Assembly (NCBI GenBank): GCA_015075635.1 | Contig: JABTUA010000002.1 | Span: 1 to 64,000 of the forward strand | DNA length: 64,000 bases | Direction: 5' to 3' | DNA from: Polyangiaceae bacterium | GTDB taxonomy: Bacteria; Myxococcota_A; Polyangia; Polyangiales; Polyangiaceae | Part shown: positions 1 to 7,623 of the stretch, in pieces | How the letters are laid out: each line of letters opens with the position of its first letter | Position numbering within the stretch: the stretch's first letter is position 1 | Made by a program: the position numbers and the translations under genes | The notes under the pieces: model-generated | Databases searched by the model: none | What the model was told of the DNA's origin: nothing | The model's input: the letters and a program-made list of their open reading frames with translations, nothing else

Positions 1-899
1 CGGGGTGCCACCGTCACCCATCGCTGCCGAGCACCGCGCGCACGCGCGCGACCGCTTCCCCGAGGTCCCGGGCAACGAGCTCCGCCGGCAGCCGCAACAC
101 CCGCCACCCGCGGCGACCAAGCTCCCGGTCCCGGCGCGCATCGGCCGCACGCCGGCTGGCGTGGTACGCGCCATCGACCTCAATCACGACGCGCACGGAG
201 GGCACGGCGAAGTCCGCGATGTACCGGCCGACGACGTACTGACGTCGGACGACCGCGCCCAGCTTCCCGCCACGCAGCTCCCGCCACAGCGCCTCCTCCG
301 TGGGCGTCTGCGCAAAGCGCATGGCGCGCGCCCGAGCTTCGATGACTTGCGAGTGAGTGGTCTTCCAAGACAGCGACGCAGCAGGGTGTCGTGGTGCGTT
401 ACGACGGCCTGGCGGAAGAAGGGTCCGGGTCGTTCCACCCGGATCCGCGCGAACGTGGCGAGAAGCGTCCCACCATCACTATCGCGCGGCCTTTCTACGA
501 AGCGGTCAATCGGCCCACGCGCAGCCGAAACGCGGGCGGCGCGCATCTTCCGCCACCGAATCTACTCGCCGAGACGTTCACGCTCGCTCACGAGTGCGGC
601 CACTTTCTCTCGTGGCGCGAGAGGGCGCCACGTGATGAGTGGACAGCGTACTACATCGCTGCGAAGGCGCGCGATGACGCGTGGTCGCAACTCCCCGATG
701 ACCTGCCCCCACCCGAGTACAACGAAAGGCTTCGCTCGTCCGCCAAGGAGCAACTGACCGCTGACCAGATCGACCTTATTCTCGCTGAAGAAGCACGCGC
801 ATGGGCGATTGGCCGCGAACTCCTGGAGTCTTTGGGGTTTGAGGACTTACCGGCGTACGACGAGAGGACGATCAGAGGCCTACACGACCATCGATACCG
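1..899. repeat. IS91-linked DUF559-ImmA segment, copy A
   Basis: This segment matches 16420-17191 (copy B) almost base for base and 37219-38117 (copy C) with small indels; part is also in copy D (43060-43482). In B, C and D the shared DNA begins with CAAG right at the IS91 end, 55 bp before the point matching base 1, so an IS91 end probably lies just left of the window. Copy A runs straight into attC1, so it is the best candidate for the parental locus from which B and C were copied. Confidence 0.85.
14..322 (-). CDS. DUF559 (Vsr/PD-(D/E)xK-like) protein, copy A, start codon lost
   Basis: About 102 residues from the first ATG. The conserved core of the DUF559 family is visible: TPTEEALWRELR near the start, then RRQYVVG, an Asp in ADFAVPS and the acidic pair in VVIEVDGAYH, the pattern of a PD-(D/E)xK nuclease fold. 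Members are usually orphan proteins resembling Vsr/MutH-type endonucleases; the substrate is unknown. In copy D the same protein starts 18 residues earlier with MSWKTT; here that ATG is replaced because sequence identity to D stops at 372/373, inside the old start codon. The reading frame remains open across the junction, so a shortened protein from 322 is possible. Divergent from the ImmA-like gene. Confidence 0.6.
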   Translation of the reverse strand: MRFAQTPTEEALWRELRGGKLGAVVRRQYVVGRYIADFAVPSVRVVIEVDGAYHASRRAADARRDRELGRRGWRVLRLPAELVARDLGEAVARVRAVLGSDG

Positions 900-945
900 A
901 CTTGGTCTCGACGAGCTTTGGGACGACGACCTTCGTTTCGATTAG
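391..945 (+). CDS. ImmA/IrrE-family metallopeptidase, integron cassette gene
   Basis: 184 residues from a GTG. The zinc-metallopeptidase motif HECGH lies at about residues 67-71, within TLAHECGHFLSWRE, and a conserved Glu-rich helix follows, as in the ImmA/IrrE (COG2856) family, which cleaves repressors or acts as antitoxin-like partners and often sits on mobile DNA. The stop codon lies 33 bp before attC1, the normal spacing for a cassette gene. The N-terminus is uncertain: family members often have more sequence before the HExxH helix, and here the upstream DNA abruptly becomes the DUF559 gene at 372/373, so the start may be truncated. Copies with different C-termini are at 16810 and 37609. 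Confidence 0.75.
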   Translation: MVRYDGLAEEGSGSFHPDPRERGEKRPTITIARPFYEAVNRPTRSRNAGGAHLPPPNLLAETFTLAHECGHFLSWRERAPRDEWTAYYIAAKARDDAWSQLPDDLPPPEYNERLRSSAKEQLTADQIDLILAEEARAWAIGRELLESLGFEDLPAYDERTIRGLHDHRYRLGLDELWDDDLRFD

Positions 946-978
946 GTCGAACCCGGCGACCGTGCCGATGGGACCACG

Positions 979-1143
979 GGATAACTCACGTTGCACCCGC
1001 CGAACGCCAGTCTTGCCGACTTCACCGTCCGTTCCGCTTCCGCGGGCGAACATTCTGATACGGCACTCGCCCGCGTGAGTGGCGCCTTGCCGACTGACGA
1101 CTTGACGCTCGGCGTTCGCGGGTGAACGTGTGTCTCGTTATAC
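979..1143 (+). other. attC recombination site 1
   Basis: About 165 bp of imperfect dyad. Outer boxes are GGATAAC (979-985) and GTTATAC (1137-1143); inner arms are ACGTTGCACCCGCCGAACGC and its near complement GGCGTTCGCGGGTGAACG. This is the R''-L''...L'-R' layout of integron attC sites, and the same sequence family recurs four more times in the next 4.3 kb. Confidence 0.88.
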
Positions 1144-1376
1144 AGCCGCACTTTTGCGCGCTGTTGCAGCGCCGCCAAGACCACGGCGCCTCGCTGACGG
1201 TTAAAGTCCGAAAGTCACTCACGCGTTCCCACGCGTCCCGCGCACCCCGGAGCTCGTGCCGCTGGAAGCGGCGCCACCGGCAGCGAACCGGCGCTGCTCG
1301 CGGTCCACGGCGCTTTCGCCAGAATCACCGTCAGGAACCGACAATGCACAGAACTTCACCGCCGATTTTCAACGCT
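1144..1376. other. Short cassette without convincing gene
   Basis: About 230 bp between attC1 and attC2. No reading frame here has a good start, ribosome binding site or recognisable protein; the longest (1122-1382) begins inside attC1. It may be an ORF-less cassette, carry a regulatory RNA or promoter, or be a decayed cassette. Confidence 0.5.
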
Positions 1377-1542
1377 GTCTAACTCGACGTTGCACCCACC
1401 GAACGCCGGCCATGCCGAGTTTCACCGTCCGTTCCGCGCCGGCGGGCGACCACTCTGTCTTCGGCACTCGCCCGCCTCTGCAGCGCCCCGCGCTCTGCTA
1501 CCATGATCTCCGGCGTTCGCGGGTGAACGCCGTTCGTTAGCC
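1377..1542 (+). other. attC recombination site 2
   Basis: 166 bp. This site has canonical outer boxes: GTCTAAC (1377-1383) and GTTAGCC (1536-1542), fitting RYYYAAC and GTTRRRY. Inner arms match the other four sites. The YaaC-like cassette gene starts 17 bp after the right box. Confidence 0.92.
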
Positions 1543-2448
1543 AGCCTTCGACGACACAATGCCTCTCTCGCGTTACGACCGGATCGACACGGTGTCCACG
1601 CCGCTCGACCCGTTGGCGGCTGCGCTCAACTGGATCCGCGGACTGCGCAGCGTGGGGCTTTGCTCTGACCTCCTGAAAGAGCGTCACGGGTTCGTCGGGT
1701 CTACCGTGACGACCGATGCGGCAAGAGCCATGGCCGCACACGCGGAAGTGGCCGTCGCACTCATTGAACAAGCGCTTTCGGGGCCGGCGCATGTTTCCTA
1801 CATTGCCGCGTATTACGGCCTCCTCGACCTTGCTAAAATCGTGATTGTGGCCTCGGGTGGGCTCGCGGAACTTCAAAAGGAGAAATGGCACGGCATGTCC
1901 TGGAGCGGCATCCAGACCGCAGTGCAGGACCTGCAGACAGATCACATCACACTCCAAGGTCGGGGTGCCGGAGCGCTGTTCTACAAGGCGCTCACCGGGA
2001 AGCGCTGGACGACGCCGAACCGCAAGTCCCGCAGACTCGCCATGCGAGACGTCTACCCGTACATTCAGTGCGTCTCTTTCGAGTACGCCCAAGTCTACGG
2101 CGTGCAACGACTCGCGCCGCTTGCCTCCGAGTTTCAGCCCACCGGGAAGAACGTCGGCCGTGCGCGCCTCACCTTCTATGGGCAGCCCTCACCGGCCACG
2201 CATGGCAGGAACCACTTCAAGCTTCTCGCCGGATTGAAGAAGGAAAGCGATACGACCTACGTTTCCGAATTGGTCACCGGATCGTCCTCTGATGAGCTCC
2301 TTCTTCGTGCGGCGCAGCGCATTCAGCGCCGCTATCTGCTCTACCCGCATGCCGGCCGCGCTCCCCTCGGTGGCTTCGCACCCCGCGTGTCCTCGACGCT
2401 GCCGATGCAGCCGACCGTCGACTTTGCCGCCTTCCTCACTCCCGTCAG

Positions 2449-3935
2449 CATGGGTGTTCGGGTAAGCGGAATCCTGGATCATTCCGATCGCTTGCGCGCG
2501 TGATCCACCGTTCGCGCGGTGCGCGGAGTTGTGGAAACGGGGCAAGCGTGCGACCTCGCGGTTGCGACACAGCTCGGAGGACGCATGCCCCGCTCGCCAT
2601 CGGTACCGATTCACCGCACGCTCCGCAAGTTCCTTCCGCCGTCGCTCGTCGAAGCGAGCGCTCGGGCGACGGGCGCGTTCCAGCGCGTCCGGAAGGTCGA
2701 CGCCTACGCCCTGGTCTGGAGCCTTATCCTCGGCTTTTCCGCCGGGAAAGTCCGGACCATCGCGGGCCTGCGTCGCGTCTACGAGAGGGTCTCGCGGACC
2801 ACGCTGGAGGAGAGCAGCTTCTACTGCCGGTTCACGCCGGCGCTGGTGAGGCTGCTCCGGCAGCTGCTCGACGGCGTGCTCCAGCAGTCCTGGGGGCTGA
2901 GCCGGCCCGCATCTGGGCGGCTCAATCAGTTCCGCGACATCCTGATCGCGGACTCGACGGTCATCCGCCTGCACGAGCTGCTGGCCAAGGCGTTTCCGGC
3001 CTGCCGCACCAACCACACCCGGGCTGCCGCGAAGGTGCATGTGGTGATGTGCGTGGCGGGGGCTGGCAAGCAGACCGTCAAGGTGACCGCCGAGCGCCGC
3101 CATGATCGCCGTGCCCTCGTCCTCGGCCCGTGGGCTCGCGGCAAGTTGTTGCTCTTCGACCTCGGCTACTTCGACTTCCGCCTCTTCCGCCGGCTCGACG
3201 AGATCCGTGGCTACTTCGTGTCCCGGCTCAAGCGCAGCTCCAACCCGGTCATCGTTGCTCAGAATCGACGCTGGCGCGGCCGGTCGGTCGCCGTCGTCGG
3301 GCAGTGCATCTGGGATGTCGTCGACCGCCTGCAGCGCGAGGAACTCGACGTCACCGTACAGGTTCGCTCCCGCCATCGCGTCTACGCCGGGCGCTGCTCC
3401 AGCGAGGTCCGCACCTTCCGTGTCGTCGGCGTGCGGGACGAAGCCTCCGGCGAGTACCACCTGTACATCACCAACATCGGCGTCGAGGCGCTCCAGCCGG
3501 CCGATATCGCCCGCGTGTACGCCGTCCGCTGGGAAGTCGAGTTGCTCTTCAAGGAGCTGAAGTCGCACTACCGGCTCGACCAGATCCCGAGCCGAAAGCG
3601 CGCCGTCGTAGAGGCCATGCTCTACGCCGCTCTTCTCTCGCTGGCCGCGAGCCGAGCGCTCCTTCACGCCTTGCGCAGCGCGGTCCGCCCGGGATTCCTT
3701 CTCCCGGCACGACGCTGGAGCGTGCTCATGAGCCAGCACGCAACCGACCTGCTCGCCGTCGTCATCGAAGGCCGCGACGACCCAGTCTTGCTCGACCTGC
3801 TGCTCCACGAGGCCCCAGACCCGAACCGTCGTCGCCTTCACCTGCTTCAGTCCGTCGAGCGCCGTGCACATGCCTATCGAGCCCCCGGAAACTCAGCGAG
3901 TTCACGTCGTGCAGCGGCCTAAGCGATCACCGATG
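2449..3935 (+). mobile_element. IS4-family-like insertion sequence, intact, 1487 bp
   Basis: The ends are imperfect inverted repeats: CATGGGTGTTCG at 2449 and, reverse complemented, CATCGGTGATCG ending at 3935. It is flanked by the direct repeat CTCCCGTCAG at 2439-2448 and 3936-3945, a 10-bp target duplication typical of IS4-type elements. It carries one transposase gene on the plus strand. The perfect duplication and unbroken transposase suggest a fairly recent insertion. Confidence 0.88.
2585..3922 (+). CDS. IS4-family transposase
   Basis: 445 residues from ATG 2585, chosen because GGAGG ends 4 bp upstream; a longer frame to 2519 lacks such a site. DDE-type transposase: the first catalytic Asp is in the stretch ILIADSTVIRLHELL, and the C-terminal IS4 signature Y-x2-R-x3-E-x6-K is seen in YAVRWEVELLFKELK. 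Length fits the family. It is the only gene of the 1487-bp element and reads in the same direction as the interrupted cassette gene. It has no frameshift, so it may be active. Confidence 0.9.
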   Translation: MPRSPSVPIHRTLRKFLPPSLVEASARATGAFQRVRKVDAYALVWSLILGFSAGKVRTIAGLRRVYERVSRTTLEESSFYCRFTPALVRLLRQLLDGVLQQSWGLSRPASGRLNQFRDILIADSTVIRLHELLAKAFPACRTNHTRAAAKVHVVMCVAGAGKQTVKVTAERRHDRRALVLGPWARGKLLLFDLGYFDFRLFRRLDEIRGYFVSRLKRSSNPVIVAQNRRWRGRSVAVVGQCIWDVVDRLQREELDVTVQVRSRHRVYAGRCSSEVRTFRVVGVRDEASGEYHLYITNIGVEALQPADIARVYAVRWEVELLFKELKSHYRLDQIPSRKRAVVEAMLYAALLSLAASRALLHALRSAVRPGFLLPARRWSVLMSQHATDLLAVVIEGRDDPVLLDLLLHEAPDPNRRRLHLLQSVERRAHAYRAPGNSASSRRAAA

Positions 3936-4165
3936 CTCCCGTCAGCAATTCCACGCTTCTCTTGCCGGAGGAAATCCCAATCTTCCTTGCGTTTTTTCAC
4001 CTTGGGAACGTGGTCCGATACGACCCCGCTCGATTGGCACGGCTGCGCGACTCGCGTGCCTGCTCAATCGTTGACGCGCTCCTCGTTGAAGGAGTCTTCG
4101 CTTTCGCGGTCAGGATTTGGTCGTTCCTACAGCAGTCAGAACATCTCATGCATCGTTGAGCAGCT

Positions 4166-4330
4166 GGCTAACTCACGTTGCACCCGCCGAACGCCGGTCT
4201 TGCCGACTTCACCGTCCGTTCCGCCTCCGCGGGCGACCACTCTGATGCGGCACTCGCCCGCGTCTGTCCCGCCTTGCCGACTGACGACTTGACGCTCGGC
4301 GTTCGCGGGTGAACGTGTGTCTCGTTATCC
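4166..4330 (+). other. attC recombination site 3
   Basis: 165 bp with outer boxes GGCTAAC (4166-4172) and GTTATCC (4324-4330). Inner sequence is nearly identical to attC1, including the internal stretch CTTGCCGACTGACGACTTGA, so attC1 and attC3 form a subfamily. It lies 6 bp after the stop of the split YaaC-like gene. Confidence 0.92.
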
Positions 4331-4343
4331 GGAGACGAGCGAC

Positions 4344-4748
4344 ATGCCCATCGTTGCTCTCGCCATCGTCGGACTGCTTGGAATTGTCGGCGGGTTCGTA
4401 GCTTCGCGGGTCGGCAGGTCGCGGAGTGCCGCGGACCCCTCAAGCGCGTTCACAAGGTGGTGGAGGATTGCGCGCTGGATCGGCCTAGCCCTTGCTGTTG
4501 CGTCATGGCCCCTGACCGGTTTCATGGCGTACCCCTACGCCGGCGCAAACGGCAGACCCGGCCACGTCGCCGGCATCCCCTTCATGGCCGCGTACTTCGA
4601 CGACCAGGGTCGCGACTACGTTGGGACCCAGACGATGGTGGCGGTCTTAGCCAACGCCGTCTTTTGGTATCTGTTCCCGCGTCTTGTGGTCGTGGTGACC
4701 GATACTGTTCGCCAACGGCGCCAGCGCGCGCGTGCGACTGCGAACTGA
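4344..4748 (+). CDS. Small membrane protein, integron cassette gene
   Basis: 134 residues from ATG 4344, 13 bp after attC3. Three hydrophobic segments are visible: residues 1-22 (with a GLLGIVGG run), about 47-63 (LALAVASWPLTGFMAYP) and about 100-120 (MVAVLANAVFWYLFPRL). A positively charged tail follows. No family recognised. The gene fills its cassette, ending 15 bp before attC4, in the same direction as the other cassette genes. Function unknown. Confidence 0.7.
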   Translation: MPIVALAIVGLLGIVGGFVASRVGRSRSAADPSSAFTRWWRIARWIGLALAVASWPLTGFMAYPYAGANGRPGHVAGIPFMAAYFDDQGRDYVGTQTMVAVLANAVFWYLFPRLVVVVTDTVRQRRQRARATAN

Positions 4749-4763
4749 CCCGCTCCGCGTCCC

Positions 4764-4930
4764 GCATAACTGGACGTTGCACCCGCCGAACGCCGGCCAC
4801 GCGAGCTTCACCGTCCGTTCCGCGCCCGCGGGCGACCACTCTGTCTTCGGCACTCGCCCGCCTCTGCAGCGCCTCGCGCTCTGCTACGATGATCTCCGGC
4901 GTTCGCGGGTGAACGCCACTCCCGTTATAC
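4764..4930 (+). other. attC recombination site 4
   Basis: 167 bp, outer boxes GCATAAC (4764-4770) and GTTATAC (4924-4930). The interior resembles attC2 most closely (both share CACTCTGTCTTCGGCACTCG), giving a second attC subfamily in the array. Confidence 0.9.
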
Positions 4931-4940
4931 GGCCAGCTCC

Positions 4941-5249
4941 ATGAGACTTCGGGACAGTTTCGCGATCGCATTCCTTGGCGCGCTCGCGTTTGGCGCGTGT
5001 TCGAGTTCCACCGACGACGGTGCGCCGAGCGATGCTGCGAGCGACGCTGGGCTCGACGCAAAGGACTCCTCGACGGGTTGTCCCTCGCCGATGGAGCCAC
5101 CCCCGAAAGATGGCGCGCCATGCGCGACCCCCGGTCTGGTCTGCGACGTTGGATCTTTGAGCTGCTGGGTCAAGGTCACTTGCCAGTCCGACAACTACTG
5201 GCACGTGACATGCGGGAACTTCTTTCCTGACGGCGGACCTTGTTGCTAG
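4941..5249 (+). CDS. Small Cys-rich lipoprotein, integron cassette gene
   Basis: 102 residues, ATG 10 bp after attC4. A type II signal peptide is clear: MRLRDSFAIAFLGALAFGAC, with the lipobox ending in Cys20, then an Asp/Ser/Ala-rich linker and a C-terminal domain with seven Cys ending PDGGPCC. This is the style of small secreted lipoproteins of myxobacteria. It suggests that the array's cassettes were assembled from a myxobacterial-type gene pool. Function unknown; cassette ends at attC5. Confidence 0.75.
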   Translation: MRLRDSFAIAFLGALAFGACSSSTDDGAPSDAASDAGLDAKDSSTGCPSPMEPPPKDGAPCATPGLVCDVGSLSCWVKVTCQSDNYWHVTCGNFFPDGGPCC

Positions 5250-5270
5250 CGCGTCTGCTCCGAGACTGCC

Positions 5271-5435
5271 GTCTAACTCGCGTTTGACCCGCCGAGCGCC
5301 GGCCTTGGCTCCATCACCGTCCGTCCCGCGCCCGCGGGCGACACACTGATGCGGCACGCGCCCGCGTGCGTTCACGCCTTGCTGTCTGATACGATGGGCC
5401 ACGGCGCTCGCGGGTCAACGCGTGTGCCGTTATGC
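5271..5435 (+). other. attC recombination site 5
   Basis: 165 bp with boxes GTCTAAC (5271-5277) and GTTATGC (5429-5435). It is the most diverged of the five: the arms read TTTGACCCGCCGAGCGCC and GGCGCTCGCGGGTCAACG, with compensating changes that preserve pairing. No sixth site was found downstream. Confidence 0.9.
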
Positions 5436-5462
5436 AGTCAGAGCCACGCGAGGCGACCCTCG

Positions 5463-5726
5463 TTAGCACTCGTTCGCGCAGGCCGAAGTCGCGCAGGCGT
5501 TGAGCGCTTCGTCAGCCTTTCCCAGCTTGCCAAGACACGCGCCCTCGCATGCAATCGAGTCACACGGCTGCTCGCACTCCATCAAGGTCTTGAACTCGGG
5601 ACTCTGAAACAGCGAGGACCACTCCGGGCAGCACTTCTCGGCTCGGCAAACATCGCACGCGGCGTACTCCGCGGTGGGCAAGCAGATAGCGCACGCCCAA
5701 AACGCGATGTACTCGTTGACGGTCAC
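5463..5726 (-). CDS. Small Cys-rich protein, opposite to the array
   Basis: 87 residues with 14 Cys, spaced in pairs such as CDVCRAEKCC and CATSACANEC, a pattern of disulfide-rich secreted myxobacterial proteins. No signal peptide is visible from the GTG at 5726, so the N-terminus may be lost. It reads against the cassettes and lies just after attC5; cassette genes inserted backwards are known but uncommon. Function unknown. Confidence 0.5.
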   Translation of the reverse strand: MTVNEYIAFWACAICLPTAEYAACDVCRAEKCCPEWSSLFQSPEFKTLMECEQPCDSIACEGACLGKLGKADEALNACATSACANEC

Positions 5727-5753
5727 CCACCCGAAAACCGGACGCCGGCTGTA

Positions 5754-5778
5754 CGCCCGCGACTACGGTCTGCGGGCG
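5754..5778. terminator. Perfect 7-bp hairpin, possible terminator
   Basis: CGCCCGC, an 11-base loop, then GCGGGCG, followed by TTTAGG. It sits between the Cys-rich minus-strand gene and the next region; there is only a short T run, so termination is uncertain. Confidence 0.35.
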
Positions 5779-5784
5779 TTTAGG

Positions 5785-6180
5785 CTAAGCTGATTGAAGA
5801 CCGAGCAGATGCGCCAAAAGCCCTTGCGGTGCCGCGGGCTCAAAGGCGCGTCTGCTCGATCCCTGCGCTGCGCTGATCGATTCGGGTGTACCGCCGCGCG
5901 TCGATTCGGGTGTACCGCCGCGCGTGAACAGGAAGGCGAGCACGCAGTCCTGGTCTGCGCCGATCGTAACCCCCTTACCCACCTCGGGTGGTTCTACGAC
6001 CAACCCAGGGACGGAGGGGCGCGTTCGTGCGCTCGTGTTGCCGAACACGCCCGCGAGCAAGTTCATCGCCGCGCGGATGGAATAGTTCAAGAGCCCGCTC
6101 GTCACGATCGGCGTGGGAGCTCGACCCGCCCTTTGCGTGCGGAGACGCCTTGACGTTCCGCCGATCGCCTTGAACCATCC
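5785..6180. other. Low-confidence stretch upstream of the SIR2 gene
   Basis: About 400 bp. A minus-strand frame of 106 residues (5785-6105) is open and would contain an in-frame repeat TRGGTPES twice, but no family or signal is recognised and a competing plus-strand frame covers the same DNA. No attC site was found. It may hold the rest of a decayed cassette. Confidence 0.3.
5879..5926. repeat. 24-bp tandem duplication
   Basis: Two adjacent copies of a 24-bp unit beginning GATTCGGGTGTACCGCC (5879-5902 and 5903-5926), differing only at the last base. The length is a multiple of three, so any frame across it is preserved. Confidence 0.85.
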
Positions 6181-6186
6181 ACGAGG

Positions 6187-7623
6187 ATGAGCGCACTCAC
6201 CGGCTTACTTCTTGGTGCTGGCTTTTCGTGCGAGGCTGGGATGCCGCTCGTGTGGGAGCTGACCGATGAGCTTCGCCGTTGGCTCACCCCCGAGAAGTTC
6301 AGGTCGTTCAACGAGCGCTGGAAAACCCAAGGCAACGGCCACACGGAAGCCGTGACGAACGACATCTGCCGCGTTCTCACACGGCCGGACATGCACTACG
6401 AGGCCATACTCGGCTACCTGGAGGCCCAGCATCAACGGCCCGGTCCGCTTCCCATGCAGCGGGAGTACCACCACGCCTACTCGTGGCTCGTGGAGATCGT
6501 CTACCACGTGCTCCACCTGAGACACGTCAACAACGTCAGCAAGATAGCCGAATGGATCCGGGTTCTCGACGGGATCGCCGTCTTGGCCGAGCAGAATACC
6601 CCGCTTTGGATCTTTTCACTGAACCACGACCTGATCGTCGAAGCGTTGTGTGCCAGACATCAGCTCGCCCTGAACTGTGGCTTTCCCGACGGCGTCATCC
6701 ACCTACCTCGACGCGATCGGCATGGGCGTAGGATCGGCGACCTGCTTGCCGAGGTCGTGCTGCAAGATCACATCGACCAAGGTCAGCGCGGCTTCATCGA
6801 ACTCGGCAAGCCCGGGATTAACCTCTTGAAGGTCCACGGTTCGCTCGATGTGTTCGCTTTTCGGGACGGCAAAAATCTGCTCCGCGTCCTACCCAGCGAT
6901 CCGAGCGTCGCCGCGGTGTTCGAGGCCCTTCAGGTGGCGAACACTGAGTTGCTGTACGCGGACTCGTACGTCAACGGGAGTGTGAAGCCGACGAACGAGA
7001 TCGCCTACGCGGACGAGGTCGGCGAGATGCAGTTCCTGCGACGTACGCTTCTCTCCGGGGCCTACAAGTTCGACCCTCATCGCGACCAAGTTCTCCCAAA
7101 ACCTGTTCTCGACCATTTCCGCTACAACCTGAACCGACTTACCGAACTCATCGCAATCGGCTACAGCTTCGGAGACCTGCACATCAACACCGTTGTCCGC
7201 GAATGGCTTGAGCGGGGGCCGCATCGGACGATCCAGGTCATCGATCCCGGCATGGGCTCAATCCCAAGTTCGCTGCTCCACCTCGCACCGCAGGTCACAA
7301 TGATCGCTGAGACGGCGGTGGACTATCTTGATCGGATCGCGGATATCCGCAGGACACGGTTGGATGCTGTCCAGCGGCGGTTCGCTGCCTGGGCTCGGAA
7401 GCAGCCCGTCGAAGAGGGGCAGGCGCAGTTCGCGGCGTACCACAACGAGTACCTGGAGAACTTGCTTCATCGTATTGTCGAGCGAATTGCGAGCGAAGGC
7501 GAGGCTGGGCTGCGGGCGCACGACGGTACTCCAGAGGAGTACGCCATGCGTATGATCTCCGACGCTGGTGTGACGTGGTCGCGTTCATGGACGCCCGGCC
7601 GATACGTCCCGGCCACGTGCTGA
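6187..7623 (+). CDS. Stand-alone SIR2-like protein, candidate NADase defence effector
   Basis: 478 residues. The N-terminus has the NAD-binding SIR2 loop GAGFSCEAGMPL (about residues 10-21), later FSLNHD, KVHGSLD (the conserved His-Gly-Ser of the family) and, near the C-terminus of the domain, LIAIGYSFGDLHIN, the classical SIR2_2 signature. Such long, single-gene SIR2 proteins without zinc-finger Cys act in several anti-phage systems by depleting NAD. About 140 C-terminal residues after the domain have no recognised fold. No partner gene (Argonaute, HerA, TIR) is adjacent, but the locus is next to an integron array. The role is inference from family. Confidence 0.8.
   Translation: MSALTGLLLGAGFSCEAGMPLVWELTDELRRWLTPEKFRSFNERWKTQGNGHTEAVTNDICRVLTRPDMHYEAILGYLEAQHQRPGPLPMQREYHHAYSWLVEIVYHVLHLRHVNNVSKIAEWIRVLDGIAVLAEQNTPLWIFSLNHDLIVEALCARHQLALNCGFPDGVIHLPRRDRHGRRIGDLLAEVVLQDHIDQGQRGFIELGKPGINLLKVHGSLDVFAFRDGKNLLRVLPSDPSVAAVFEALQVANTELLYADSYVNGSVKPTNEIAYADEVGEMQFLRRTLLSGAYKFDPHRDQVLPKPVLDHFRYNLNRLTELIAIGYSFGDLHINTVVREWLERGPHRTIQVIDPGMGSIPSSLLHLAPQVTMIAETAVDYLDRIADIRRTRLDAVQRRFAAWARKQPVEEGQAQFAAYHNEYLENLLHRIVERIASEGEAGLRAHDGTPEEYAMRMISDAGVTWSRSWTPGRYVPATC

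Larger units (their letters stand above)
1559..4159 (+). pseudogene. YaaC-like cassette gene split by an IS4-type insertion
   Basis: The frame from ATG 1559 runs in original sequence to 2448, and the same frame resumes at 3946 after the IS and one copy of the duplicated target, ending at 4159. Removing IS plus one repeat restores an unbroken 367-residue protein. The N-part has HVSYIAAYYGLLDLAK followed by KWHGMSW, and the C-part LPEEIPIFLAFFHLGNVVRY, a layout resembling the YaaC family (unknown function, usually somewhat over 300 residues). As it stands the N-terminal ORF would read into the IS and stop at 2503 (314 residues). It lies between attC2 and attC3, so it is one cassette. The family assignment is from pattern only. 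Confidence 0.7.

Noticed and set aside
2189..3871. Long minus-strand frame of 560 codons opposite the IS4 transposase
   Set aside because: It mirrors the codon pattern of the transposase in GC-rich DNA, has no family motifs and runs through the IS boundary.
5727..6186. Possible sixth attC site
   Set aside because: Only a simple 7-bp hairpin and no RYYYAAC/GTTRRRY pair with matching arms could be seen.
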